DNA of 58,683 nucleotides from the NCBI RefSeq assembly GCF_014648675.1, contig NZ_BMRO01000019.1, forward strand, positions 1 through 58,683, written 5' to 3'. The DNA is from Actinomadura livida (lineage in GTDB: Bacteria > Actinomycetota > Actinomycetes > Streptosporangiales > Streptosporangiaceae). Positions within the stretch are counted from its first letter, which is position 1. Every line of letters starts with the position of its first letter. This document shows positions 16,185-25,402 of this stretch, piece by piece. Both the position numbers and the translations under genes were made by a program. The notes under the pieces were generated by a model. The model worked only from the letters and a program-made list of their open reading frames with translations. It was not told the origin of the DNA and ran no database searches.

Positions 16185-16892
16185 GTGAACCCCACCGGCT
16201 ATCGCGAGTACCAGGAGCCGGGGCTGGCGTGCTCGTGGACGGCGGCGCTCCCCCGCGGCGCCGAGCCGTTCACGCAGCGTGTCGTGCCCGACGGGTGCGT
16301 GGACGTGATGTGGTCGGAGTCGGGGATCCTCGTGGCGGGTCCGGACACGGGGCCCGTCCCGGCCACCGTGCGGCCGGGCGAGTCGACCGTGGCGGTCCGG
16401 TTCGCCCCGGGGACCGCGCCGCCGGTGCTGGGCGTCCCGGCGGACGCGATCCGGGACGGCCGGGTGCCGCTGCGGGACCTGTGGGGCGGGGAGGCCGACC
16501 GGCTGGCGGAGGCCGTCGCGGCGGCCCCCGACCGGCGCGGCGCGCTGGTGGCGGCGGTACGGGAGCGGATGCGCCCGGCGGACCCGGTGGTCCCGGTGGT
16601 GGTGGCGGGCCTCGCCGGCGGCCCGGCGGAGGGCCCGGCCGGCGGTTCGGTGCGGGCCGTGGCGGACCGGCTCGGCCTCAGCGAGCGGCAGCTCCGCCGG
16701 CGGTCCCTGGCGGCGTTCGGGTACGGGCCGAAGACGCTGCAGCGGGTGCTGCGGTTCCAGCGGGCGCTGCGGCTGGCGCGGGCGGGCGAGCCGCTGGCGG
16801 GCGCGGCGTTCGCGGCGGGCTACGCCGACCAGGCGCATTTCGCGCACGAGGTGCGGGCGCTGGCGGGCGAGCCCGTCCGGAACCTGCTGTGA
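16185..16892 (+). CDS. AraC-family transcriptional regulator
   Basis: A 235-aa protein. The N-terminal ~150 residues (YREYQEPGLACSWTAAL, then RVVPDGCVDVMWSESG) resemble the DUF6597-type sensor found ahead of AraC domains. The C-terminus is an AraC DNA-binding domain with two helix-turn-helices (VRAVADRLGLSERQLRRRSL; ALRLARAGEPLAGAAFAAG, followed by YADQAHFAHEV). The start is taken at GTG 16185, preceded by AGGAAAG; an in-frame ATG at 16146 would run into the divergent promoter. Divergent from the DJ-1 gene, so that gene is a candidate target. Confidence 0.82.
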   Translation: MNPTGYREYQEPGLACSWTAALPRGAEPFTQRVVPDGCVDVMWSESGILVAGPDTGPVPATVRPGESTVAVRFAPGTAPPVLGVPADAIRDGRVPLRDLWGGEADRLAEAVAAAPDRRGALVAAVRERMRPADPVVPVVVAGLAGGPAEGPAGGSVRAVADRLGLSERQLRRRSLAAFGYGPKTLQRVLRFQRALRLARAGEPLAGAAFAAGYADQAHFAHEVRALAGEPVRNLL

Positions 16893-16893
16893 G

Positions 16894-17754
16894 CTAGGGC
16901 TTGAGCCTGCCGTAGGCGCGCAGCGTCCGCAGCTTCTCGACGGTGGTGAAACCGCGCCATTCGGGGCGGGTGACCGGGGTCCAGATGGGGAAGTCGACGT
17001 CCCAGCCGCCGTCGTCGTGCCGGGCGCCGATGAGGGCGTCGAGTTCGCGGTCGACGACGTCGGCGGTGAAGAGGCGGCGTCCGTATCCGCCGGGGTCCGG
17101 CGCGAAGTCGAGCGGGCCGTGGTGGTCGCTGTGCGCGTGGGCGCCGAGGGCGCCGCGGAGCCGGGTGAAGGCGGCTTCGGCGCGGTCGCGGTCGGGCACG
17201 TGGTCGAGGAAGGTGAGGATCGCGAGGACGTCGTACGCCCCTAGCCCCGTGCCGGGCGCCTCCAGGTACCGCCAGCAGAACGCGGTGGCGGGTCCGAGCC
17301 AGGGGTGGTCCGATCCGGCGCGGTGCAGGAGCCCGGCGAGCGTCGCGGTCGGGTTGATGCTGCCGGGCGGGTCGTCGGGCGCCTGCCACCAGGGGGCGTG
17401 CGGGGTGCCGCGGACGGTCGGCAGGACGAACGGCACTCCCCCGTCGGCGCGGGCGATGGACGCCAGGTAGTCGGCGATGCGCGCGACGGCGGGGTCGTCG
17501 TCCGCTCCGGCCTCGTGCAGGAATTCCAGGGCGTGCTGCGCGGGGACGGGCTGGCTGCCTTCGCCGCGCAGGTCGGGTTCGAGTGCGTGCCCGTAGCCGC
17601 CGTCGGGGTTCTCGTACGCGCGGAGGGCCTGGAGGACGGGGCCGGGAGGCCCGCCGCGGAAGTGCAGGGCGAAGCGGTGCCGGTCGATGAGGCGGCCGTT
17701 GCGCCGCATGAAGTCGGCGGCGCGGGCGAGGTCGGAGTCGTCCAGGACGTTCAT
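16894..17754 (-). CDS. Alpha/alpha-toroid (prenyltransferase/squalene-oxidase-like repeat) protein
   Basis: A 286-aa protein of unknown substrate. Repeats of the terpene-cyclase/prenyltransferase toroid type are visible: YENPDGGYGHALEPDLR, ARADGGVPFV, and RHDDGGWDVDFPIW. There is no DxDD or other cyclase acid motif, so cyclase activity is doubtful. ATG 17754 lies seven bases after a TACAGT -10 box, giving a leaderless mRNA; longer readings upstream are composition artefacts. It converges with the AraC gene, one base apart. Confidence 0.75.
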   Translation of the reverse strand: MNVLDDSDLARAADFMRRNGRLIDRHRFALHFRGGPPGPVLQALRAYENPDGGYGHALEPDLRGEGSQPVPAQHALEFLHEAGADDDPAVARIADYLASIARADGGVPFVLPTVRGTPHAPWWQAPDDPPGSINPTATLAGLLHRAGSDHPWLGPATAFCWRYLEAPGTGLGAYDVLAILTFLDHVPDRDRAEAAFTRLRGALGAHAHSDHHGPLDFAPDPGGYGRRLFTADVVDRELDALIGARHDDGGWDVDFPIWTPVTRPEWRGFTTVEKLRTLRAYGRLKP

Positions 17755-17761
17755 GGACCCG

Positions 17762-17767
17762 ACTGTA
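17762..17767 (-). promoter_or_regulatory. -10 box of leaderless toroid-gene promoter
   Basis: TACAGT seven bases before ATG 17754. Confidence 0.55.
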
Positions 17768-17826
17768 GGTCGGCCGCTCGCGGCCGGTCTTGCAGGAAAC
17801 GGACACGCGCGAAGGGGGGCGCGGTC

Positions 17827-17859
17827 GGTCCGGCCACCCCAGCGGTGGGTGGCCGGACC
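17827..17859. terminator. Hairpin in the 17755-18019 gap
   Basis: GGTCCGGCCACCC (17827-17839) pairs perfectly with GGGTGGCCGGACC (17847-17859). It is downstream of the VOC gene on the minus strand. No U tract is present. The rest of this gap holds nothing I can identify. Confidence 0.5.
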
Positions 17860-18019
17860 CTTGGTGTCCCGCGTGCGGGTGCGGGAGCGCGCGGCCCACG
17901 GCGGCGCGGCGGGCACCGCCCGGCGGTCGCCGCACCGTGAACCTTGGCGGGACCGTAGCCGACCGGCTCCGAGACCACAAGTCGGGGCGCGGGGAGCGCG
18001 GCCGCGGAGCGGCGGCGGG

Positions 18020-18472
18020 TCAGGAGGCGCAGTCGTTCCAGGGCACGGTCTCGTCGAGCTTCTCGGAGGGCTGGGTGAGGCTGTACCAGCAGCCGGAGTC
18101 GTCGCGGAAGACGGCCTCGATGCCGTAGGGGCGCTTCTCGGGCTTCTGCACGAACTCGACGCCCTTGGCGGACATGGCCTCGTAGTCGCCCTGGCAGTCG
18201 TCGGTGGTGAACGCCCCGGCGCCGAGGACACCCTTGGCGATGAGCGCCCTCATCTGCGCCGCGGACTCGGGGTCCATGCTGGGCGGGCCGGGCACCATGA
18301 GGGTGAGGCTGAGGTCGGGCTGCTCCTCGGCGCCGAGCGTGAGCCAGCGCATGCCGCCCTCGCCGAGGGTCATGTCGTCACGGACCTCCAGGCCGAGCTT
18401 CTCGGTGAAGAACCGCTTCGCCGAGTCCTGGTCGAGCACCCAGATGGTGGCCAGCCCCAGCTTATTGATCAT
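18020..18472 (-). CDS. VOC-family (glyoxalase/bleomycin-resistance fold) protein
   Basis: A 150-aa vicinal-oxygen-chelate protein beginning MINKLGLATIWVLDQDSA, with FFTEKLGLEVRDDM and the C-terminal FRDDSGCWYSL typical of the family. The substrate is unknown. ATG 18472 has its own Shine-Dalgarno sequence (AAGGGG about eight bases upstream), so it can be translated independently. Because of a frameshift in the upstream AraC gene, its frame is now open back to 18994, so a fused AraC-VOC product is also possible. Confidence 0.85.
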   Translation of the reverse strand: MINKLGLATIWVLDQDSAKRFFTEKLGLEVRDDMTLGEGGMRWLTLGAEEQPDLSLTLMVPGPPSMDPESAAQMRALIAKGVLGAGAFTTDDCQGDYEAMSAKGVEFVQKPEKRPYGIEAVFRDDSGCWYSLTQPSEKLDETVPWNDCAS

Positions 18473-18507
18473 GTTGATTCCCCTTCTGACCAGGTGTTTC
18501 CTCCACC

Positions 18508-18994
18508 CTAGGAGGGCCGTCGCCGGGCGGCCTTCTCGATTGTTGCGCCGGTGCCGGGACCGTCCGCGCGGAAGCCGCCGGCCCACAGCAGCACGAAGCA
18601 GCCGGGGATCGCGGAGGCGCCGGCGGTGCGGGCGCGCGCGGAACTCGGTGGGCGTCATCCCCACCTGCTCCTTGAAGCGGGTGCAGAACGTGCCGAGGCT
18701 GGTGAAGCCGACGAGCATGCAGATCTCGGTGACGGTGAGGTTCGCGTTGCGCAGCAGGTCCTGGGCGCGTTCGATGCGGCGCCGGGCGAGGTAGGCGCCG
18801 GGGGTCTCGCCGTAGACGCCGCGGAACAGCCGGACGAAGTGGTAGCGCGAGTAGCCGGCGACCGCGGCGACGGCGGCGACGTCGAGCGGTTCCGCCCAGT
18901 CGCGGTCCATGGTGTCCCGGGCGAGCCGCATGCGGCGCAGCAGCCCGGTGTCCGGTGCGGACGGCGCGGTTCCCATGCGCCGATGCTGGCACAC
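18508..18994 (-). pseudogene. AraC-family regulator, frameshifted near its C-terminus
   Basis: A ~155-codon regulator whose body is intact: AraC helix-turn-helices at about residues 33-55 and 81-104 (MLVGFTSLGTFCTRFKEQVG). In the run GCGCGCGCG at 18632-18640 the frame changes. The alternative frame downstream reads IPGCFVLLWAGGFRADG and stops at TAG 18508-18510, which is the expected C-terminal tail of this regulator type. The present frame instead loses that stop and runs into the VOC gene. One missing CG unit would explain it. The start is ATG 18976 or GTG 18994. DNA binding may survive; the tail is lost. Confidence 0.7.
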
Positions 18995-18995
18995 C

Positions 18996-19032
18996 GAAGG
19001 CCCCGGAGGCGGCGCGCGCCTCCGGGGCCTTC
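18996..19032 (-). terminator. Terminator of gltBD
   Basis: GAAGGCCCCGGAGGC (18996-19010) pairs perfectly with GCCTCCGGGGCCTTC (19018-19032), 37 bases past the gltD stop codon. Confidence 0.75.
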
Positions 19033-19069
19033 GTCTCCGGCTCTTCGTCTCCCGGTCTTCGCCGGCGGC

Positions 19070-20533
19070 TCAGGCGATCGGACGCGCCGTCGGCGGGATC
19101 GGGTAGGGCAGGTCGGTGCGGCCGGTGAGGCGGGCGTCGACGCCGCGCGCGGCGGCGCGTCCCTCCGCGATGGCCCACACGATCAGGGACTGGCCGCGGC
19201 CCATGTCCCCCGCGGCGTACACGCCGTCCACCGACGTCTTGTAGTCGGCGTCGCGGACGACGTTGCCGCGCTGGTCGAGGTCGACGCCGAGCTGTTCGAG
19301 GAGCCCCTCGCGCTCCGGGCCGAGGAAGCCCATGGCGAGGGTGACCAGCTCGGCCGGGATCTCCCGCTCGGTGCCCGCGACGGGCTGGAAGCCGGTCTCC
19401 GGGCCGCCGACCTCCACGATCCGCAGGGCGCGGACGTTGCCGTCCCCGTCCCCGGCGAACTCGGTGGTGGACACGGCGTAGACGCGGTCGCCGCCCATGT
19501 CCGCGAGCTCCTCGTGGGCGCTCTCCACCTTGAACAGCATCGGGTAGGTCGGCCAGGGCTGGGCGTCGGGGCGGGTCTCCGGCGGCCGCGGCATGATCTC
19601 CAGCTGGGTGACCGAGGCGGCGCCCTGCCGGATCGCGGTGCCGATGCAGTCGGCGCCGGTGTCGCCGCCGCCGATGACCACCACGTGCTTGCCCTTCGCG
19701 GAGATCGGCGACTCCGCGTAGTCGCCCTCCTGCGCCCGGTTGGACGGGGGCAGGTACTCCATCGCCTGGTAGACGCCGTTGAGCTCGCGTCCGGGGACGG
19801 GCAGGTCGCGCCAGGCGGTGGCGCCGCCGGCCAGGACGACGGCGTCGTGCCGGTCGCGCAGGTCGTCGGCGCTGAGGTCGACGCCGACGTTCACCGAGGT
19901 CTTGAACTCGGTGCCCTCGGCGCGCATCTGGGCGAGGCGCCGGTCGAGGTGCCGCTTCTCCATCTTGAACTCGGGGATGCCGTAGCGGAGCAGGCCGCCG
20001 ATCCGGTCCGCGCGCTCGTAGACGGTGACGTCGTGGCCGGCGCGGGTGAGCTGCTGGGCGGCGGCGAGGCCGGCGGGCCCGGAGCCGACGACCGCGACGG
20101 TCTTCCCGGTCTTGACGGCGGGCGGCCGCGGGCGCACCCAGCCCTCCGCGAACGCCCGGTCGATGATCTCGACCTCGACCCGCTTGATGGCGACCGGGTC
20201 CTGGTTGATGCCGAGGACGCAGGCGCTCTCGCACGGCGCCGGGCACAGCCTCCCGGTGAACTCCGGGAAGTTGTTGGTGGCGTGCAGCCGCTCGATGGCC
20301 TCCTGCCAGTCCCGCCGGTAGACGAGGTCGTTCCATTCGGGGATGAGGTTGCCGAGCGGGCAGCCCTGGTGGCAGAACGGGATGCCGCAGTCCATGCAGC
20401 GGCTCGCCTGCTTCTCCAGCCGGTCGCGGCCGAAGTCCTCGTAGACCTCGGACCAGCTCCGGATGCGCACGTCGACGGGGCGCCGCTTCGGGAGCTCCCG
20501 CCCGACGGTCAGGAAACCCTTCGGGTCAGCCAT
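19070..20533 (-). CDS. gltD: Glutamate synthase (NADPH) small subunit
   Basis: A 487-aa flavoprotein that passes electrons from NADPH to GltB for glutamate synthesis. Fe-S ligands are seen in CMDCGIPFCHQGCPLG and CPAPCESACVLGI. The FAD site is VVGSGPAGLAAAQQL and the NADPH site VVIGGGDTGADC; the C-terminal GVYAAGDMGRGQSLIVWAI closes the FAD domain. ATG 20533 follows an AGGGGG Shine-Dalgarno sequence and lies 17 bases after gltB, so the two form an operon. Confidence 0.96.
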   Translation of the reverse strand: MADPKGFLTVGRELPKRRPVDVRIRSWSEVYEDFGRDRLEKQASRCMDCGIPFCHQGCPLGNLIPEWNDLVYRRDWQEAIERLHATNNFPEFTGRLCPAPCESACVLGINQDPVAIKRVEVEIIDRAFAEGWVRPRPPAVKTGKTVAVVGSGPAGLAAAQQLTRAGHDVTVYERADRIGGLLRYGIPEFKMEKRHLDRRLAQMRAEGTEFKTSVNVGVDLSADDLRDRHDAVVLAGGATAWRDLPVPGRELNGVYQAMEYLPPSNRAQEGDYAESPISAKGKHVVVIGGGDTGADCIGTAIRQGAASVTQLEIMPRPPETRPDAQPWPTYPMLFKVESAHEELADMGGDRVYAVSTTEFAGDGDGNVRALRIVEVGGPETGFQPVAGTEREIPAELVTLAMGFLGPEREGLLEQLGVDLDQRGNVVRDADYKTSVDGVYAAGDMGRGQSLIVWAIAEGRAAARGVDARLTGRTDLPYPIPPTARPIA

Positions 20534-20550
20534 AGGGATGTCCCCCTCTC

Positions 20551-23500
20551 TCAGCTCTGGGCCGCGGCCATGACGGCCTCGTCGACGTCGCGTCCCTCGG
20601 CCTCGGCCTTGGCCATGGCGTCGAGGACGCGGCGGTAGTCCCTGGGCATGATCTTGGTGAAGCGGGCGGCGGCGGCGTCCCAGCCGTCCAGCAGCCGGCG
20701 CGCGACCGGCGACCCGGTCTCGGCCAGGTGCCGGGCGACGAGGTCCCGGACGAAGCCGAGGTCGTCGGCGTCGAGGGGCTCCAGGTCGACCATCTCGCCG
20801 TTGACCCGCTCCGGCACCAGGTCCAGGACGTAGGCGATGCCGCCGGACATGCCGGCCGCGAGGTTGCGGCCGGTGCGGCCGAGGATCAGCGCGCGGCCGC
20901 CGGTCATGTACTCGCAGGCGTGGTCGCCGACGCCCTCGACGACGGCGGTGGCGCCGGAGTTGCGGACGCAGAACCGCTCCCCGACGATGCCGCGGGCGAA
21001 CAGCTCGCCGGACGTGGCGCCGTACAGGATGACGTTGCCGCCGATGATCTGCTCCTCGGCGGCGAACCCGGCGTCGGCGGGCGGGCGCAGCGTGAGCCGC
21101 CCGCCGGACAGGCCCTTGCCGACGTAGTCGTTGGCGTCGCCGACGAGCCGCAGCGTGATGCCGCGCGGCACGAACGCGCCGAACGAGTTGCCCGCCGAGC
21201 CGGTGAAGGTGACGTCGATCGTGTCGTCGGGCAGGCCCGCGCCGCCGTGCCGCTTGGTCAGCTCGTGGCCGAGCATCGTGCCGACCGTCCGGTTGACGTT
21301 GCGGATCGGCAGGTCGAGGGTGACCTTGTCGCCGTACGCGAGCGCGCCCTCGGCGAGCTGGATGAGCGTGTTGTCCAGGGCCTTCTCCAGGCCGTGGTCC
21401 TGCTCGGTGACGCGGTGGAGGGCGGCGCCCTCGGCGTGCCCCGGCATGTGCAGGATCGGGCTGAGGTCCAGCCCGGACGCCTTCCAGTGCTCGACGGCGT
21501 CGCGGGTGTCGATCATCTCGACGTGCCCGATCGCCTCGTCCAGGGACCGGAACCCGAGGGCCGCCAGGTGCTCGCGGACCTCCTCGGCGACGAACTCGAA
21601 GAAGTTCACGACGAACTCGGGCTTGCCGCCGAACCGCTGCCGCAGCACCGGGTTCTGGGTGGCGACGCCGACCGGGCAGGTGTCCAGGTGGCAGACCCGC
21701 ATCATGATGCAGCCCGACACGACCAGCGGCGCGGTCGCGAAGCCGTACTCCTCGGCGCCGAGCAGCGCCGCGATGACGACGTCGCGGCCGGTCTTCATCT
21801 GCCCGTCGGTCTGCACGACGATGCGGTCGCGCAGCCCGTTCAGCAGCAGCGTCTGCTGCGTCTCGGCGAGGCCGAGCTCCCAGGGCGTGCCCGCGTGCTT
21901 GAGGGAGGTCAGCGGGGACGCGCCGGTCCCGCCGTCGTGCCCGGAGATCAGGACGACGTCGGCGTGCGCCTTGGACACCCCGGCCGCGACCGTGCCGACG
22001 CCCATCTCGGCGACGAGCTTGACGTGCACGCGCGCCGACGGGTTGGCGTTCTTCAGGTCGTGGATGAGCTGCGCCAGGTCCTCGATGGAGTAGATGTCGT
22101 GGTGCGGCGGCGGCGAGATGAGGCCGACGCCCGGGGTGGAGTGCCGGGTCTTGGCGATCCACGGGTAGACCTTGTGGCCGGGCAGCTGGCCGCCCTCGCC
22201 GGGCTTGGCGCCCTGCGCCATCTTGATCTGGATGTCGTCGGCGTTGGTGAGGTAGTCGGAGGTGACGCCGAACCGCCCGGACGCGACCTGCTTGATGGCG
22301 CTGCGGCGCAGGTCGCCGTTCTCGTCGGGGGTGAAGCGCGCCGGGTCCTCGCCGCCCTCGCCGGTGTTGGACTTGCCGCCCAGCCGGTTCATCGCGATCG
22401 CGAGGGTCTCGTGCGCCTCGGCGGAGATGGAGCCGTAGGACATCGCGCCGGTCGAGAACCGCTTGACGATCTCCGAGGCGGGCTCGACCTCCTCGATCGG
22501 CACCGGCGGCCGCTCGCCCTCCTTCAGCCGGAACAGGCCGCGGAGGGTCATCAGCTGCTCGGCCTGCGAGTCGACCTTGGCGCTGTACTCCTTGAAGATC
22601 TCGTAGCGGCGGGTGCGGGTGGCGTGCTGGAGCTTGAACACCGTGTCCGGGTTGAACAGGTGCGGCTCGCCCTCGCGGCGCCACTGGTACTCCCCGCCGA
22701 CCTCGAGGGTCCGGTGCGGGAGCTCGTTGCCGCCCGCCGGGTAGGCGCGGGCGTGCCGCGCGGTGACCTCGCGGGCCAGCACATCGAAGCCGACGCCGCC
22801 GAGCCGGGAGGTGGTGCCGGTGAAGCAGCGGGACACGACGTCCTCGCCGAGGCCGATCGCCTCGAAGATCTGCGCGCCGGTGTAGGACGCGACCGTGGAC
22901 ACGCCCATCTTCGACATGATCTTCAGGACGCCCTTGCCGTAGCCCTTCACCAGGTTCCGGACGGCCTTCTCCGCCGGGAGGCCCTCGATGACGCCGCCGC
23001 GGACGAGGTCCTCGACGGTCTCGATCGCGAGGTACGGGTTGATCGCGGACGCGCCGTACCCGATGAGCAGCGCCATGTGGTGGCACTCGCGGGCCTCGCC
23101 GGTCTCGATGACCAGCCCGACCCGCGTGCGGGTCTTCTCCCGGATGAGGTGGTGGTGCACGGACCCGGTGAGCAGCAGCGACGGGATCGCCGCGCGGGCC
23201 GAGTCGGCGCCGCGGTCCGACAGCACGATGATGCGGGCGCCGGCGTCGATGGCGCGGCTCACCTCGGAGTTGATCTCCTCCAGGCGGGCCTCCAGGGCCT
23301 CTCCCCCGCCGGCGACGTCGTACAGCCCGTGCACGACGTGGGCGTGCAGGTGCGGCAGCGACCCCTCGTCGTCGATGTGGATGATCTTGGAGAGTTCGCC
23401 GTTGTCGAGGATCGGGGTGGGGAGCACGAGCCGGCGGCACGAGTCCGGGCCGGGCTCCAGGAGGTTGCCCTCCGGGCCGAGCGTGGACTGCAGGGAGGTG

Positions 23501-25134
23501 ACGAGCTCCTCGCGGATCGCGTCCAGCGGCGGGTTCGTGACCTGCGCGAACTGCTGCTTGAAGTAGTCGAACAGCAGCCGCGGGCGCTCGGACAGCACCG
23601 CGATGGGGGTGTCGGTGCCCATCGACCCGATCGGCTCGGCGCCCGTCTTCGCCATCGGCGTCAGGATGATCCGCTGCTCTTCGAGGGTGTAGCCGAACGT
23701 CTGCTGCCGCCGGACGAGCGTCTCGTGCGTCGGGATCTCCCGCTCGCGCCGCGGCAGCTCCTCGAACCGGACCAGGCCCTCGTGCAGCCACTCGGCGTAC
23801 GGGTGCTCGGCGGCGAGCTCGGCCTTGACCTCGTCGTCCTCGACGATCCGCCCGGCGGCGGTGTCCACCAGGAAGATCTTGCCGGGCTGCAGCCGCCCTT
23901 TGCGGACGACCTTGGACGCGGGGATGTCGAGGACGCCGGCCTCGCTGGCGAGGACGACGAGGCCGTCGTCGGTCACCCAGTACCGGCCGGGGCGCAGCCC
24001 GTTGCGGTCCAGGACGGCGCCGACGACGGTGCCGTCGGTGAAGCTGACGCTGGCGGGGCCGTCCCACGCCTCCATCAGGGTGGAGTGGAACTCGTAGAAC
24101 GCGCGGCGGTCGGCGTCCATCTCGGCGTGGTTCTCCCACGCCTCGGGGATCATCATCAGGACCGCGTGCGGCAGCGACCGGCCGCCGAGGTGCAGCAGCT
24201 CCAGGCACTCGTCGAACGACGCCGTGTCGCTGGCCTCGATGTCGATCACCGGGTAGACGCGGGACAGGTCGCCGGGGATCAGGTCGGACTTCAGCAGCGC
24301 CTCGCGGGCCCGCATCCAGTTCCGGTTGCCCTTCACCGTGTTGATCTCGCCGTTGTGCGCGATGAACCGGTACGGGTGGGCGAGTTCCCAGGCGGGGAAG
24401 GTGTTGGTCGAGAACCGCGAGTGCACGAGCGCGATCGCGCTGGTGAAGCGGCGGTCCGACAGGTCGGGGAAGAACGGCTCCAGCTGCGGGGTCGTCAGCA
24501 TCCCCTTGTAGACGATCGTCCGGCTGGACAGGCTCGGGAAGTAGACCCGCACGTCCTGCTCGGCGCGCTCGCGCATGCAGAACACGGCGCGGTCGAGTTC
24601 CAGGCCGGTCTTGCCCGCGTGCGGTCCGCCCTCGGCGGCCGCGACGAACAGCTGCGCGAAGTGCGGCATGACGCGGCGCGCGGCCGGGCCGGTGAAGCCG
24701 GGGTCGTGCGGCAGCTCGCGCCAGCCGAGGACCGCGAGGCCCTCCTCCGCGCAGAGCGTCTCGACGTGGGCCACCACCGCGGCGCGCTCCTCGCCATCGG
24801 CGGGCAGGAACGCGATGCCGGCCGCGTAGGCGCCCGCCTCGGGGAGCGCGAAGTCGCAGGCGTCGCGGAAGAACGCGTCCGGGATCTGGACGAGGATGCC
24901 CACGCCGTCGCCGTCGTCGGGCTCGGCGCCCACCGCCCCGCGGTGGTCGAGGTTCCGCAGGACCGTCAGGGCGTTCTGCACGATGTCGTGGCTTGTGCGG
25001 CCATGCAGGTCCGCCACCATCCCGACGCCGCAGGCGTCGTGCTCGTGCACCGGGTCGTACAGCCCCTGCGCTCCGGGCCGGCCGTCGCCGGCAACAGATG
25101 TGCGGGCATCAGGTGTGAAGGCAGCAGTCGCCAT
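20551..25134 (-). CDS. gltB: Glutamate synthase (NADPH) large subunit
   Basis: A 1527-aa enzyme converting glutamine and 2-oxoglutarate to two glutamates. The N-terminal glutaminase begins at Cys35 in DACGVGMVADLHG, after a 34-residue propeptide removed in the mature enzyme. The FMN domain carries SAEAHETLAIAMNRLGGKSN and GGTGASPL; the 3Fe-4S cysteines are in CIMMRVCHLDTCPVG; a C-terminal beta-helix (GXXG) domain follows. The ATG at 25134 is chosen over the TTG just before it because GGGAGGG lies at correct distance. It is transcribed with gltD. Confidence 0.97.
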   Translation of the reverse strand: MATAAFTPDARTSVAGDGRPGAQGLYDPVHEHDACGVGMVADLHGRTSHDIVQNALTVLRNLDHRGAVGAEPDDGDGVGILVQIPDAFFRDACDFALPEAGAYAAGIAFLPADGEERAAVVAHVETLCAEEGLAVLGWRELPHDPGFTGPAARRVMPHFAQLFVAAAEGGPHAGKTGLELDRAVFCMRERAEQDVRVYFPSLSSRTIVYKGMLTTPQLEPFFPDLSDRRFTSAIALVHSRFSTNTFPAWELAHPYRFIAHNGEINTVKGNRNWMRAREALLKSDLIPGDLSRVYPVIDIEASDTASFDECLELLHLGGRSLPHAVLMMIPEAWENHAEMDADRRAFYEFHSTLMEAWDGPASVSFTDGTVVGAVLDRNGLRPGRYWVTDDGLVVLASEAGVLDIPASKVVRKGRLQPGKIFLVDTAAGRIVEDDEVKAELAAEHPYAEWLHEGLVRFEELPRREREIPTHETLVRRQQTFGYTLEEQRIILTPMAKTGAEPIGSMGTDTPIAVLSERPRLLFDYFKQQFAQVTNPPLDAIREELVTSLQSTLGPEGNLLEPGPDSCRRLVLPTPILDNGELSKIIHIDDEGSLPHLHAHVVHGLYDVAGGGEALEARLEEINSEVSRAIDAGARIIVLSDRGADSARAAIPSLLLTGSVHHHLIREKTRTRVGLVIETGEARECHHMALLIGYGASAINPYLAIETVEDLVRGGVIEGLPAEKAVRNLVKGYGKGVLKIMSKMGVSTVASYTGAQIFEAIGLGEDVVSRCFTGTTSRLGGVGFDVLAREVTARHARAYPAGGNELPHRTLEVGGEYQWRREGEPHLFNPDTVFKLQHATRTRRYEIFKEYSAKVDSQAEQLMTLRGLFRLKEGERPPVPIEEVEPASEIVKRFSTGAMSYGSISAEAHETLAIAMNRLGGKSNTGEGGEDPARFTPDENGDLRRSAIKQVASGRFGVTSDYLTNADDIQIKMAQGAKPGEGGQLPGHKVYPWIAKTRHSTPGVGLISPPPHHDIYSIEDLAQLIHDLKNANPSARVHVKLVAEMGVGTVAAGVSKAHADVVLISGHDGGTGASPLTSLKHAGTPWELGLAETQQTLLLNGLRDRIVVQTDGQMKTGRDVVIAALLGAEEYGFATAPLVVSGCIMMRVCHLDTCPVGVATQNPVLRQRFGGKPEFVVNFFEFVAEEVREHLAALGFRSLDEAIGHVEMIDTRDAVEHWKASGLDLSPILHMPGHAEGAALHRVTEQDHGLEKALDNTLIQLAEGALAYGDKVTLDLPIRNVNRTVGTMLGHELTKRHGGAGLPDDTIDVTFTGSAGNSFGAFVPRGITLRLVGDANDYVGKGLSGGRLTLRPPADAGFAAEEQIIGGNVILYGATSGELFARGIVGERFCVRNSGATAVVEGVGDHACEYMTGGRALILGRTGRNLAAGMSGGIAYVLDLVPERVNGEMVDLEPLDADDLGFVRDLVARHLAETGSPVARRLLDGWDAAAARFTKIMPRDYRRVLDAMAKAEAEGRDVDEAVMAAAQS

Positions 25135-25332
25135 CAACCCTCCCGTCGTCGTCGTGTCACTGCTGATGTCAGTGCAGTCCGGGACGGCGTTGGCCCTTCT
25201 GCGGGTGAGATGACATTACATCACTGCCGGGATCATGCCCGAGTGTCACGGATCGCGAAACTTCCGGGCACGAATCGGCGGAGCGTCATCGCACAGTGGT
25301 TTAGACCAGGTTACCGGCTTCATCCCCGGTGA

Positions 25333-25364
25333 AAAGGGCCGCGGCCGCGGTGACGATCGTCACC
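25333..25364 (-). terminator. Palindromic terminator after the 548-aa membrane protein gene
   Basis: GGTGACGATCGTCACC (25349-25364) is a perfect palindrome. On the minus strand it is followed by a GC-rich stretch and TTTT (25333-25336). It is flanked by two further palindromes, GCGGCCGC and CACCCGGGTG. The remaining ~200 bases up to gltB must hold the gltB promoter, which I cannot place with confidence. Confidence 0.5.
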
Positions 25365-25402
25365 CGGGTGATCGGGTTTACCGAAATATTGCGGTGCGCC
25401 GG

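Noticed and set aside
25244..25262. Possible GlnR box upstream of gltB (GTCAC...GAAAC)
   Set aside because: The spacing is seven rather than six and no second half-site pair follows, so it does not meet the GlnR consensus.
20728..25332. 1534-codon plus-strand ORF opposite gltB
   Set aside because: Antisense shadow of gltB caused by high GC at third positions; no recognisable domain.
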